A DNA stretch of 49,006 nucleotides, taken from assembly GCA_002238415.1 (NCBI GenBank), contig MPMI01000044.1:1-49006 (forward strand), given 5' to 3'. How positions within the stretch are numbered: the stretch's first letter is position 1; each line of letters opens with the position of its first letter. Below the pieces are notes generated by a model. It searched no databases. It was not told where the DNA came from and worked only from the letters and a program-made list of their open reading frames with translations. Shown here one piece after another: positions 1-7,391 of the stretch. The stretch is from Desulfurellaceae bacterium bin18. GTDB taxonomy: Bacteria > Desulfobacterota > Binatia > Bin18. Made by a program: the position numbers and the translations under genes.

Positions 1-105
1 GCCCGCTTGTGGGGCGCCGTTGGCCCCGCCCTCTCGGCCTTCTCCCCTGCCGAGTGTGCCAACTACTTCCGCCACGCTGGCTATCGCCTCGCTACACCAC
101 CATGA
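1..105 (+). mobile_element. IS630-family transposase, C-terminal end (cut by window edge)
   Basis: The first 34 codons read in frame to a TGA and end in the tail usual for IS630-type DDE transposases: a Trp-containing segment, then PAECANYFRHAGY. The start and the catalytic DDE residues lie outside the window, so whether the element is intact cannot be judged. Its presence beside a nonsense-mutated small gene fits a plastic region. The call rests on remembered family C-termini. Confidence 0.65.
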
Positions 106-172
106 AAACTGCTCTAGCCGGCGGTTTGATGAAAAATTGCTCTCCGTCTATCCCTAGGAGGTCAGGTTAGAC

Positions 173-406
173 TTATTTCTCCCCTGCCGTCGCGAGCAGC
201 CGAGTACGTACGTCATCGGGAAATGTTACTCGGACGAAGCGACTCGTCGGATAGAGATAGTCTTCCCCCGATTCATCAACCACACGTAAGCAATCGACCT
301 CTGCTGCCTTCTGGTCAGGAAGGACTTGGTACACCTTCCAGACTTCCAGGTCTTCGTAGCTTTCATTGGTCACACAAATGGCGAATTCACATTGCTCTGC
401 TGGCAT
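173..406 (-). CDS. Small conserved hypothetical protein (77 aa)
   Basis: A 77-residue acidic soluble protein without signal peptide or membrane segment. Its central DESGEDYLYP motif and N-terminal ICVTNESYEDLE segment resemble a small uncharacterised family seen in cyanobacteria and other bacteria that usually travels with a second ~80-aa protein. That partner lies 11 bp upstream on the same strand, so the two form one transcription unit, but here the partner is broken by a stop codon. No function is known to me. The pair might be toxin-antitoxin-like, but nothing in the sequence proves it. Confidence 0.7.
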   Translation of the reverse strand: MPAEQCEFAICVTNESYEDLEVWKVYQVLPDQKAAEVDCLRVVDESGEDYLYPTSRFVRVTFPDDVRTRLLATAGEK

Positions 407-417
407 CTCTAGCAGCC

Positions 418-669
418 TTAATCTAAGACTCGCTTGACCTTCATCTTCCGCCGACCGACGCCATGGGCTTCATACCAATGCAACTCTGCCAAGCGAACCT
501 CGTGATTGGGGAAACGTACGCGGCCAATACCTTTGAGCTTCCGCCACCGCCGTCCGCCGAATTATTCCCTCAAGCGCTGCCACTCGCGAATGGACAGATT
601 AGACGCAATATTTTCAATCGCCGTTAATTCACCGAGGAGTTCAAAATCGCTCCCCATGCGGTAGAGCAT
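418..669 (-). pseudogene. Partner of the 77-aa protein, interrupted by an in-frame TAA
   Basis: Reading from ATG at 669 (or 657) gives a basic protein with SIREWQRLRE, then TAA at 562-564, then FGGRRWRKLKGIGRVRFPN and a C-terminus ending KMKVKRVLD, all in one frame to the stop at 418-420. Related proteins, as I recall them, read straight through this point with Gln or another residue, so one base change (CAA/CAG to TAA) has split an ~83-aa gene. The C-terminal half has no good start of its own. It sits directly upstream of the 77-aa gene and may still transmit transcription to it. Confidence 0.65.
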
Positions 670-742
670 AACCGCCGTTCAATTCACACGCAAGCGACAA
701 ACTTGCCCGCGATATAGGTTCCTGCACCGGCAATCATTTCCC

Positions 743-1465
743 CTATGCCGGTGTGTGCTCCGCCAGAAAGCGCTCGACCGCCTGCTTGGCAGCCGGGTGA
801 TGCTCGGGCTCTTTCCACCGCTCAACCAGCGTTGCCCTAGGGGCGAGCGCGGCAATCTCTCGGGAGGTCTCCTGCGGATGATAGAGGTCGTCTCCCAAGA
901 GGACTAAGAGCGGCGTCTGACACTGTGAAACAAATTCTTTCGAGACGTTGAAGAGAAAGTCGCCGCTGTACATATTCGTTTTGAACGACTCCCACGCCTC
1001 GTCACCCACCTCAGGCCGCCCAGGCTTCAACTCGGCGGCCCAGCCATCAAACATGTCAAAAAACGCCTGACGATTATCGGACAGACCAATCGTCTGAAAG
1101 AGAATGGCCGACGCAACCCGCTGCGGCGCGGCCTGGATGAGGCCCATGCAGTAGGGTCCGCCAATGCACATGCCGGCCACATGGAAATTCTCAACTCCCA
1201 AATGATCCATCAATGCCAGTTGGTCTTCCGTATAGGTATGCCAGCTATCCGCGGCACTGACTGGGGCGGTTGATTGGCCGGCGTTGCGTTGGTCCATGGC
1301 AATAACGCGATAGCTGGGGGCAAGCTGCTCAATCGGGTTCCAGGGGGTTTTCTCCCAAAAGGACACAGAGGAACGCATCCCGCCCGGTGCGATGAGTAAG
1401 ATCGGAAATCCTGCGCCCTGCTCTTCGTAATACAACTTGGTCTCTCCACGTTCGAATATTGGCAT
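743..1465 (-). CDS. Alpha/beta hydrolase with Cys in the nucleophile elbow
   Basis: A 240-aa alpha/beta-hydrolase fold protein, about the usual length. The oxyanion region is APGGMRSS near residue 27. The nucleophile elbow is G-M-C-I-G-G, so Cys100 replaces the usual Ser. An acid is likely at Asp192/193 (LLGDDLYHP), and the base is His222 or His223 in the C-terminal EPEHHP. Cys nucleophiles are known in dienelactone hydrolases, and this GMCIGG form recurs in one alpha/beta hydrolase subgroup as I recall. Substrate unknown; probably a cytoplasmic ester or C-C hydrolase in the surrounding catabolic set. The start at 1465 has a purine-rich GAAGGG about 9 nt upstream. It diverges from the amidohydrolase gene. 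Confidence 0.8.
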   Translation of the reverse strand: MPIFERGETKLYYEEQGAGFPILLIAPGGMRSSVSFWEKTPWNPIEQLAPSYRVIAMDQRNAGQSTAPVSAADSWHTYTEDQLALMDHLGVENFHVAGMCIGGPYCMGLIQAAPQRVASAILFQTIGLSDNRQAFFDMFDGWAAELKPGRPEVGDEAWESFKTNMYSGDFLFNVSKEFVSQCQTPLLVLLGDDLYHPQETSREIAALAPRATLVERWKEPEHHPAAKQAVERFLAEHTPA

Positions 1466-1533
1466 ACCTGTTTCCCTTCACTTTTTTATCGGAGGATAGA
1501 AACTTCCGGCACCCTTTGCAAGTTGCGCCCGGC

Positions 1534-1583
1534 TCCGACCCAGGTCGGACGCTTGACATGGTCATACGGCAATGGGGTAGAGT
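1534..1583 (+). promoter_or_regulatory. Palindrome next to a weak sigma70-like promoter
   Basis: The 16-nt perfect palindrome TCCGACCCAGGTCGGA (1534-1549) lies immediately before TTGACA (1553-1558). A poor -10 candidate TAGAGT follows at 1578-1583 with a long 19-nt spacer. It stands in the divergent region between the hydrolase and the amidohydrolase, so it could be an operator controlling either gene. No regulator is adjacent. Assignment from sequence only. Confidence 0.35.
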
Positions 1584-1637
1584 GGTCCTCAATTGATCGG
1601 GAGTCCCTCATTTTCCAGGCGAAGGAAGGAACGGATA

Positions 1638-2771
1638 ATGAAACAGTATCGCGTCATCTCAGCCGACTCGCACGCCATCGAACCCCCCGACCTGTGGCAA
1701 CACTACCTGCCCCACGCCTATAAAGACCGGGGGCCGCGTGTCGTTGCAGAACCCACGGGCGATATCTGGGTGTGTGAGGGCATGCCGTCGCATATCGCAA
1801 AACGTCCGATGGGCGCGGTGGCAAAAAATAGAGAGAAAGCCTACGCCGCGGCAGCAGCAGGCGATAAACGCTACGCCACGGATGCGAACGATTGGAACCC
1901 GGATGCTCGGGTGCAGTATATGCGTCAGGACGGGGTGGATGCCGAGGTGCTGTATCCGAATTACGTTATGCGAGCCTTTGGCATCCCCGACCCGGACCTG
2001 CAACAGGCCGTCTGCCAGGCGTATAATGACTGGCTGAGCGATTTTTGCAGTGCCCATCCACAGGACTTATTCGGCATTGCCGTCATACCGGTCTTTGATG
2101 TTAACTGGGCAATACGGGAGTGCCGGCGAGCCAAGGAAAAGGGGCTGGTGGGGGTGCTGTTGCCGCAAGATACCCCCGACGGCTCACGCTATTCGGCGGC
2201 CCAATGGGACCCGTTGTGGGCGACGCTGGCCGAACTCGGTATGCCGCTCAGTCTGCATATTATTGCCTCCGGCCACGCCAACACCAATTGGGCGCGGGAT
2301 GAGACGGGCGAAGAAAGTGCAGCGGTCGGTTACGCGGTCCTGCCGGTCCGCATGGCGCGGGCGTTTGGCACGTTTATCCTGGAGGGCGTGTTTGACCGCC
2401 ATCCGGGCTTGAAGCTGATTTCCGCCGAGAATGAACTGTCGTGGGCCGCCAATTTTCTGGGCCGCTTGGACTGGGGCTATCATCGCCGCACCATGGCGAA
2501 AGACCCCATGGTCAAGTGTCAGCGCTTACCCAGCGAGTATTGGCACGAGCACTGTTATCTGACGTTTATTGATGACCTGCCGGGCGTCATGCTGCGCGAG
2601 TTCATCGGCGTGGATCGCATCATGTGGTCATCAGACTTTCCCCACCTCGACAGCAGTTGGCCCGAATCCCGAAAATTCCTGGAGAAACATCTGGCTGCTG
2701 TCCCCGCAGATGAGGCCCGGCCGATTGTCGCGGAAAATTGTATGCGTTTGTATGGTTTGGGGGAGGCTTGA
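1638..2771 (+). CDS. Amidohydrolase family 2 protein (TIM-barrel metal hydrolase/decarboxylase)
   Basis: A 377-aa member of the amidohydrolase-2 group (relatives of ACMSD, gamma-resorcylate and 4-oxalomesaconate enzymes). It opens with VISADSH, the first metal-ligand segment in this subgroup (D-x-D/S-H rather than HxH). It has QAYNDWLSDFC near residue 128, LHII in mid-protein, and MWSSDFPH near residue 324 with the conserved Asp of the last strand. A likely non-oxidative decarboxylase or hydrolase of an aromatic or cyclic acid; the substrate cannot be told. Start chosen at 1638 because GAAGGAAGGA lies 8 nt upstream, although the frame is open 15 codons further. A strong terminator follows. 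Two more paralogues occur in this window. Confidence 0.85.
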   Translation: MKQYRVISADSHAIEPPDLWQHYLPHAYKDRGPRVVAEPTGDIWVCEGMPSHIAKRPMGAVAKNREKAYAAAAAGDKRYATDANDWNPDARVQYMRQDGVDAEVLYPNYVMRAFGIPDPDLQQAVCQAYNDWLSDFCSAHPQDLFGIAVIPVFDVNWAIRECRRAKEKGLVGVLLPQDTPDGSRYSAAQWDPLWATLAELGMPLSLHIIASGHANTNWARDETGEESAAVGYAVLPVRMARAFGTFILEGVFDRHPGLKLISAENELSWAANFLGRLDWGYHRRTMAKDPMVKCQRLPSEYWHEHCYLTFIDDLPGVMLREFIGVDRIMWSSDFPHLDSSWPESRKFLEKHLAAVPADEARPIVAENCMRLYGLGEA

Positions 2772-2796
2772 CCGAAGGGGCTTCCAGAAAGAACAA

Positions 2797-2823
2797 GATG
2801 GGTCCGGAGACCCATCCGTTTTT
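2797..2823. terminator. Rho-independent terminator between convergent genes
   Basis: Perfect 8-bp stem GATGGGTC/GACCCATC with a CGGA tetraloop, followed on the plus strand by CGTTTTT. It lies just after the amidohydrolase stop and before the stop of the convergent SnoaL-like gene, so it terminates the plus-strand gene. Confidence 0.8.
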
Positions 2824-2829
2824 CAATGT

Positions 2830-3291
2830 CTACGAATCGGCACTCAACAATTCGGCCAAACGCTCATCGGCGTAATACACAACAATCGCCCGTTCGGCGA
2901 AGTACCACTCCCCACCGTCACGGACAAAACGGTCATCGTATCGACCGATTGCCTGGCGCGGGGTGGTTTCGTCTTTAGCGATAAGGTCGGCGTCCATATA
3001 GGACACCACCCGCGCCTCGTCTCCGTTCAGATCAATCTGGATGTTGGATATCTTGTGGCGGAGGTGGGTCAGTCTCGCCCGGAAGTGTTTATGGTAGTTC
3101 GCATACCATTCGCGCACGGCCTCACGACCGTTATAGCCATCGTTGTCTTCAAGGCTGACCACCAGCCGCCCGTTGGGATGAAAGAGCGCAGCCACATCAT
3201 CCGCGCTGCCGCGATCAACCGCATGACAATAGCGATCAATCACCCGACGGATTGCGGCTTCGTCCACGACTCGACGCATTTCGTCACTCAT
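2830..3291 (-). CDS. SnoaL-like / NTF2-fold protein
   Basis: A 153-aa single-domain protein matching the SnoaL_4 type of the NTF2-like fold. An N-terminal helix AIRRVIDRYCHAVDRG is followed by ALFHPNGRL and a late GRYDDRFVR-GEWYFAERAI strand pair. Such proteins act as small cyclases, dehydratases, hydroxylating-dioxygenase beta-like subunits or binding proteins. A specific reaction cannot be assigned. Start at 3291 has AGGGAG upstream. Its ATG overlaps the stop of the upstream gene by 4 nt (ATGA), suggesting translational coupling. Confidence 0.8.
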   Translation of the reverse strand: MSDEMRRVVDEAAIRRVIDRYCHAVDRGSADDVAALFHPNGRLVVSLEDNDGYNGREAVREWYANYHKHFRARLTHLRHKISNIQIDLNGDEARVVSYMDADLIAKDETTPRQAIGRYDDRFVRDGGEWYFAERAIVVYYADERLAELLSADS

Positions 3292-3797
3292 ACTGATTTC
3301 TCCCTTTCAGTGGCGTGCGTTATCAAGGACTGCATTATTTGTACGCAGTACTTGATTTGCCTTTCGTATTGAGGCCACGATTCCACACTTTTCAAACCGT
3401 GGAAAATATTATTTCGATACCGGAAGATTACCGAGACAATCAAGAATACCTTCTCGCAGTTTGATAACTCATCGAGAGATTTTTCAAGAAGTGGCTTAAT
3501 GTCCGGCTTCGTATTCCCACGCATCAAGTCCAAGTGACGCTCTTCACACTGGTACCTAGAGTGAAAGTGTTTAATGATCGGATTCAGGGGGCCAGGATCA
3601 AACCCTCCATCGGTAAGACGCTGGCAGTGAGAGGGAAGGTCCTTTCCTCTCGCAAAGCCACCAAAGCACTTCGGTTCCAGCAGCGACCACGCAATTAGAA
3701 ACCGGACCGCTGTCTTATCATCCAATAGACGCGTCACTTCCTCTGGTCTTTCTCCTAGATGGTCTGCAAACCATGTGTCGAAGTCGAGGGTGCACAT
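3288..3797 (-). CDS. Hypothetical protein with a HEPN-like R-x4-H motif
   Basis: A 169-aa protein I do not recognise as a named family. Near residues 126-134 it has YRNNIFHG: Arg128-x4-His133 fits the R-x4-6-H signature of HEPN ribonucleases and HEPN-like helical proteins. The C-terminal half looks helical. Base use is more AT-rich than in its neighbours, which hints at transfer. GAGG lies upstream of the start at 3797. It overlaps the SnoaL gene by 4 nt, an unexpected pairing for a possible RNase. The HEPN reading is inference; it may be a non-catalytic HEPN-like protein. Confidence 0.6.
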   Translation of the reverse strand: MCTLDFDTWFADHLGERPEEVTRLLDDKTAVRFLIAWSLLEPKCFGGFARGKDLPSHCQRLTDGGFDPGPLNPIIKHFHSRYQCEERHLDLMRGNTKPDIKPLLEKSLDELSNCEKVFLIVSVIFRYRNNIFHGLKSVESWPQYERQIKYCVQIMQSLITHATEREKSV

Positions 3798-3835
3798 GTA
3801 GCCTCACAATGATGTCTAACACAGGTAGTAGTCTG

Positions 3836-4294
3836 TTACGCCACCGGCTCCAGCACCACCACCGGAATCTCGCGCTCGGTCTTGGCCTGATAGTCAATAT
3901 AGGGCGGATAAATGACCGCCATTTTTTCCCACAGCGCAGCCCGCTCTTCTCCACTGGCGGTTCGTGCCTTGGCCTTAAAACGTCTGTCCAGCACCTGCAC
4001 CTCAACCTCCGCGTTGGCGGCCAGATTCAGATACCAGCCGGGATGCTTGGGTGCGCCGCCTTTGGAGGCGACGATAACGTAGTTTCCATCAGCCTCACCA
4101 TAAATTAAGGGCATGATGCCCGTCTTGCCCGACCGACGACCGGTCGTGGTCAGCAACAGTGTCGGGAGGAGCCCTGGGCCGCCAACCGGCGCGGAATCCC
4201 ACATATGCCCGTCGGCGCCATCCGTATCGAGGTAGCGCTGCAAATGGTCTGCAATCCAGCTTGGCAGATTATCCGGTATTTTGACATCACTCAT
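3836..4294 (-). CDS. Deazaflavin (F420)-dependent nitroreductase-family protein
   Basis: A 152-aa protein of the DDN/FDOR split-barrel family. It carries LLLTTTGRRSGK (about residues 47-58), then PLIYGEADGNYVIVASKGG and HPGWYLNLAANAEVEVQV, the standard cofactor-binding pattern of F420-dependent reductases. It probably reduces small organic substrates with F420H2. LLM-class proteins elsewhere in the window may share this cofactor. Start set at 4294 because AAGGAGAA sits 6-7 nt upstream; the frame is open 16 codons further without homology. Confidence 0.85.
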   Translation of the reverse strand: MSDVKIPDNLPSWIADHLQRYLDTDGADGHMWDSAPVGGPGLLPTLLLTTTGRRSGKTGIMPLIYGEADGNYVIVASKGGAPKHPGWYLNLAANAEVEVQVLDRRFKAKARTASGEERAALWEKMAVIYPPYIDYQAKTEREIPVVVLEPVA

Positions 4295-4338
4295 ACTATT
4301 CTCCTTTTCCTTTGATTGACTATCTGACACACTGAAAC

Positions 4339-4734
4339 TCACTGTTCCGGCAGATCTTCCAATAGCAGGGTTCGAGCCGCCATGATGACGTGCTTTTCAA
4401 CCCCGTTCCGCCGATGTTCGTTTGCCGCTAAAAACTCCTTGCTTTCCACCATATCAATAAACGCTGCGCGGCTCGGATAATAGACGAGAATCGCCCAGTC
4501 CCAGTCCACATCGCCACCTTCGTGCAGGGCTGCTTCGGCTACCGGCCCGGCCCACAGCACCCGGCCACCGCGCTCCTCAACGAGCTTCTGGACCGGTTTG
4601 GTATACCGAGCGTAAGCTTCCCGGCCCGTTCCGTCTCCGTCCAGCGAGTGGGTTCGATACTTAATCAGATTAATCATGGTGACCGGGCCGTCGTCAGACG
4701 ACTCACGGAGCAAATCGACGTTGAATGTGCTCAT
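4339..4734 (-). CDS. DUF1330-like protein
   Basis: A 131-aa ferredoxin-like-fold protein of the DUF1330 type, with VTMINLIKYR near the N-terminus, AYARYTKPVQKLVEERGGRV in the middle and AILVYYPSRAAFIDMV later. Function of the family is unknown; relatives often accompany degradation genes. Start placed at 4734 (MSTFNVD). It lies in a same-strand run with the nitroreductase-like and alkyltransferase-like genes. A second, shorter DUF1330 protein occurs at 14235. Confidence 0.75.
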   Translation of the reverse strand: MSTFNVDLLRESSDDGPVTMINLIKYRTHSLDGDGTGREAYARYTKPVQKLVEERGGRVLWAGPVAEAALHEGGDVDWDWAILVYYPSRAAFIDMVESKEFLAANEHRRNGVEKHVIMAARTLLLEDLPEQ

Positions 4735-4753
4735 AGGCTTTCTCTTGTAATGC

Positions 4754-5170
4754 TCAGAACAGGTTAAGCTGTTGATCCTTCTCATTCGCGTTTTCCAGCG
4801 GATGGAAACCGTGCGCCGCGGCCCACTCCGGGTCGGGGCCCTGCCAACCGAAGCGTCCGAGATCGGTCACGCCTTTGACACTAAAAGTGACCCCTTCTTG
4901 CTCAAGTAAAGTCTGCTGGCGTTGCCCGGTACTCACCCTGCCCTGCGCATTAATAACCCGCTGCCACGGAACGGGAGGGTCCGGCTGTCCATCCCGCAGA
5001 GCGGCCATGGCGTCACCAACCTCCCGTGCGGTCACCGGCGGTCCCATGACCTGGGCGATGTGGCCGTAGGTGGCGACACGCCCGTATGGAATTTGCCGGG
5101 CAATCTCGTAAACGCGTGAAAACACCGCATGCGGTCCGTCTGCTTCTCCGTCTCGATCAGGATGGTGCAT
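4754..5170 (-). CDS. Alkyltransferase-like protein (ATL)
   Basis: A 138-aa protein with the DNA-binding domain of O6-methylguanine methyltransferases: QIPYGRVATYGHIA (residues 26-39), an Arg-finger region near Arg49, and PWQRVINAQGRVS. At residue 69 a Trp stands where the methyltransferases have the acceptor Cys (PCHRV). That is the defining change of ATL proteins, which bind O6-alkylguanine, flip it and hand the lesion to nucleotide excision repair rather than dealkylating it. No Cys is near the site. The last ~40 residues (after FGWQGPDPEW) are a family-typical tail. Confidence 0.88.
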   Translation of the reverse strand: MHHPDRDGEADGPHAVFSRVYEIARQIPYGRVATYGHIAQVMGPPVTAREVGDAMAALRDGQPDPPVPWQRVINAQGRVSTGQRQQTLLEQEGVTFSVKGVTDLGRFGWQGPDPEWAAAHGFHPLENANEKDQQLNLF

Positions 5171-5191
5171 TCGGCCTTTCCTCCGTCTCGA

Positions 5192-6316
5192 TCAGGTAAA
5201 GCGCGGCATCACTTTCGTGGCAAAGAGCTCGAAGCTGCGCAGAATAGTATCACGCGGCAGGAGTCCGTCGCCTAACAGGAAAAACATTTCGTCCGTCCCG
5301 ATCTTCTGGGCCAGCTCGATTTTGCGCGATACGCTGTCCGGGTCACCGATCAGGGGCTCGGCAACCCCCAGTCCGAACGGAATACCCCATTTTTCCCAGA
5401 ACCAGCGGGTATCCGCCATGATCTGGGGCGTTTCCGAGGGATTCTCCGTGAGTACGAGTTGGCCGCCCAAGGCCAATTCGGTGCCGGGTTTTACCGTGCG
5501 GCCCGCCTTTTCCGCCTCTTCCCGATAGACATTTTGAAGGCGGGCACAGAGCTCCTCGTGCAGGAGGATGATAATCGGCTTTCCGCCTTCTCGGCCCCAA
5601 TAGCGAATGGATTCCGTGTTATGGGTAAAGCCGGCATACAGCGGTGGGTGTGGATTCTGGTACGGCCGTGGCGCGATGCCGATCTCTTCGATGCTCATAT
5701 CGTCCTTCACCCCGGCGCCGAACTGCGTATACGCTTCCATGGGGTGTGGATTTTTTGCGCCTTCGGGTGGAAACTGCCAGAACTCGCCGCGATGGGAAAA
5801 CGTATCGGTACTCCAGGCTTTCTTGATGACCGCGACCGCTTCTTCAAACGCCCGGCGGTTTTTGAGATCAGAGGCTTGTTTTTTATTCCAATGGCCGACG
5901 GCTTCGACGCCGGGCAGGCTGCCGTAATTCTGGACCCAACGCGCCTGATAGCCACGCACGAAGGCCACGTTCAGACGGCCCTCCAGCATATGGTCCATCA
6001 TGGCCACATCTTCAGCCACGCGCAGAGGATTGTGGGTGTTGAGGACATAGCCCAGTACGTCAACCTTTAAGCGCGTGGAGTGCTGACCAATAAACATGCT
6101 CAGCAAACCGGGACTTCCGGTGGCTTCCATGCCCTCGATCTGGAGGTGGTGCTCGGGATGTCCGAAGCCTTCAAAGCCGGCCTGGTCACACACCGTGACA
6201 TATTCTTTGAGGTCTTTAAGCATGCGCTGGTAGAGTTCGGGCCGCTTGCCAGCCATGCCACCTTCGAGCTCTTTTCGGGTCCCCACCGTACAATAGGCAA
6301 TCGCGTGAAATTTCAT
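5192..6316 (-). CDS. LLM-class flavin-dependent oxidoreductase
   Basis: A 374-aa luciferase-like monooxygenase TIM barrel. The N-terminal strand MKFHAIAY, the GFGHPEHH segment near residue 50, HNPLRVAEDVAMMDHMLEGR near 117 and the C-terminal LIGDPDSVSRKIE-like cofactor loop are family hallmarks. Uses FMNH2 or F420. The substrate is unknown but such proteins oxidise or reduce alkanes, nitro compounds or ketones. It follows the ATL gene's upstream side in the same minus-strand run. Only a weak SD precedes the ATG at 6316. Confidence 0.85.
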   Translation of the reverse strand: MKFHAIAYCTVGTRKELEGGMAGKRPELYQRMLKDLKEYVTVCDQAGFEGFGHPEHHLQIEGMEATGSPGLLSMFIGQHSTRLKVDVLGYVLNTHNPLRVAEDVAMMDHMLEGRLNVAFVRGYQARWVQNYGSLPGVEAVGHWNKKQASDLKNRRAFEEAVAVIKKAWSTDTFSHRGEFWQFPPEGAKNPHPMEAYTQFGAGVKDDMSIEEIGIAPRPYQNPHPPLYAGFTHNTESIRYWGREGGKPIIILLHEELCARLQNVYREEAEKAGRTVKPGTELALGGQLVLTENPSETPQIMADTRWFWEKWGIPFGLGVAEPLIGDPDSVSRKIELAQKIGTDEMFFLLGDGLLPRDTILRSFELFATKVMPRFT

Positions 6317-6370
6317 ACAGTTTATACTCTCGCCTTTCGCCTCGTCAGCCTACCCCATATGCCCCTACAG

Positions 6371-6397
6371 AAAAAAGGTGGGTCCGCCGAACCCACC
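6371..6397 (-). terminator. Rho-independent terminator after the TauD-type gene
   Basis: On the minus strand, a 7-bp stem GGTGGGT/ACCCACC with a 7-nt loop is followed by six T. It lies downstream of the dioxygenase gene and before the LLM gene, separating the two transcription units. Confidence 0.75.
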
Positions 6398-6452
6398 CTC
6401 CGAGGCAATAGTGGCAACAGAAAGAGCGTGCATGGAGCGGTTGTTCGTCTCT

Positions 6453-7301
6453 CTATACCGGGGCCGAGCCCTTGAGCAGGATACGTTGATGGATACGGCG
6501 TTGGCCCGGAGGAAAGTCCATATTGACCGAGTGTGTCACGCTCCGGTTGTCCCACATGAGCACGTCTCCGACCCGCCAGGCATGATGATACTGATATTGC
6601 GGCTGGGTCATGTGGGTATCGATTTGATCGAGCAGCGCATCACTTTCTTCCCGTTCCATCTCCAGGATGCGGTCGGTCCGGTTCGAGTTGAAATAGATCG
6701 CTTTTTGGGCCGTCTCATCATGGGTGCGAATCAAGGGATGAACGACATCCGGCGTTTCGGCCGCTTCTTCCTTGGTACGCTTCACGGCTCGGGCCGGGGC
6801 ACGCAAGGTGTCATAGCTGTGAATGGCCCGCAGGCCATCGAGACGGGCTTTCATGTCTGCGGATAAATCTTCGTAGGCCGCACGCGCATTGCAAAAGCGG
6901 GTTTCCCCGCCATGTTCAGGGATTTCCAGGGCCTGCAAGAGCGTCACTTTTGCCGGGACCGCAAAATAGGAATCATCCGTATGCCAACCCGAGCGCCGGT
7001 CGAGGAGCAAGTCGGCCGGTTTGTCTTCCGCCTTTTTATACGTGCTGTTAAAGACCGAGACTTCCGGGGCCTCCTCAACCCGCATATTCCGCAGCAGTTG
7101 AATCTGGGGTTCACCAAAATACCGACCGACTTGCGCAAAGGCCGCAGGCGTCAGCGGTTCTGATCGCAAACACACCAAGTGATAGGTCAAAAAGGCGTCC
7201 TTAATGGCCGCGACGGTCGTGTCGCTGACCGGCCGTGTCCAATCGACACCGGCTACCTCAGCCCCGAGGGCATCACTTAACGGCCGAATATGAAGCGTCA
7301 T
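6453..7301 (-). CDS. TauD/TfdA-type Fe(II)/2-oxoglutarate dioxygenase
   Basis: A 282-aa enzyme of the TauD/TfdA family. GWHTDDSY holds the His-x-Asp iron ligands, NRSVTHSV holds the distal His, and RRIHQRILL holds the Arg that binds 2-oxoglutarate. N-terminal IRPLSDALGAEVAGVDW is typical. It hydroxylates a sulfonate, phenoxyacid or similar substrate, often cleaving an ether or C-S bond; the exact substrate is not readable. Start at 7301 has a strong AGGAGG; the open frame runs 29 codons further upstream. It lies after the SDR and ThuA-like genes, probably one operon. Confidence 0.9.
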   Translation of the reverse strand: MTLHIRPLSDALGAEVAGVDWTRPVSDTTVAAIKDAFLTYHLVCLRSEPLTPAAFAQVGRYFGEPQIQLLRNMRVEEAPEVSVFNSTYKKAEDKPADLLLDRRSGWHTDDSYFAVPAKVTLLQALEIPEHGGETRFCNARAAYEDLSADMKARLDGLRAIHSYDTLRAPARAVKRTKEEAAETPDVVHPLIRTHDETAQKAIYFNSNRTDRILEMEREESDALLDQIDTHMTQPQYQYHHAWRVGDVLMWDNRSVTHSVNMDFPPGQRRIHQRILLKGSAPV

Positions 7302-7391
7302 CGCTCTTCCTCCTACATTACCGGACCGGTTGGCCACAGTTCCCGAGTTCGTCGTCTCTTTATGCCAGTCGGATGAGAAAAAAATCAAGCA

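Noticed and set aside
2569..3372. Long plus-strand open frame across the terminator and SnoaL-like gene
   Set aside because: It is antisense to the SnoaL-like gene, runs through a strong terminator and shows no family similarity.
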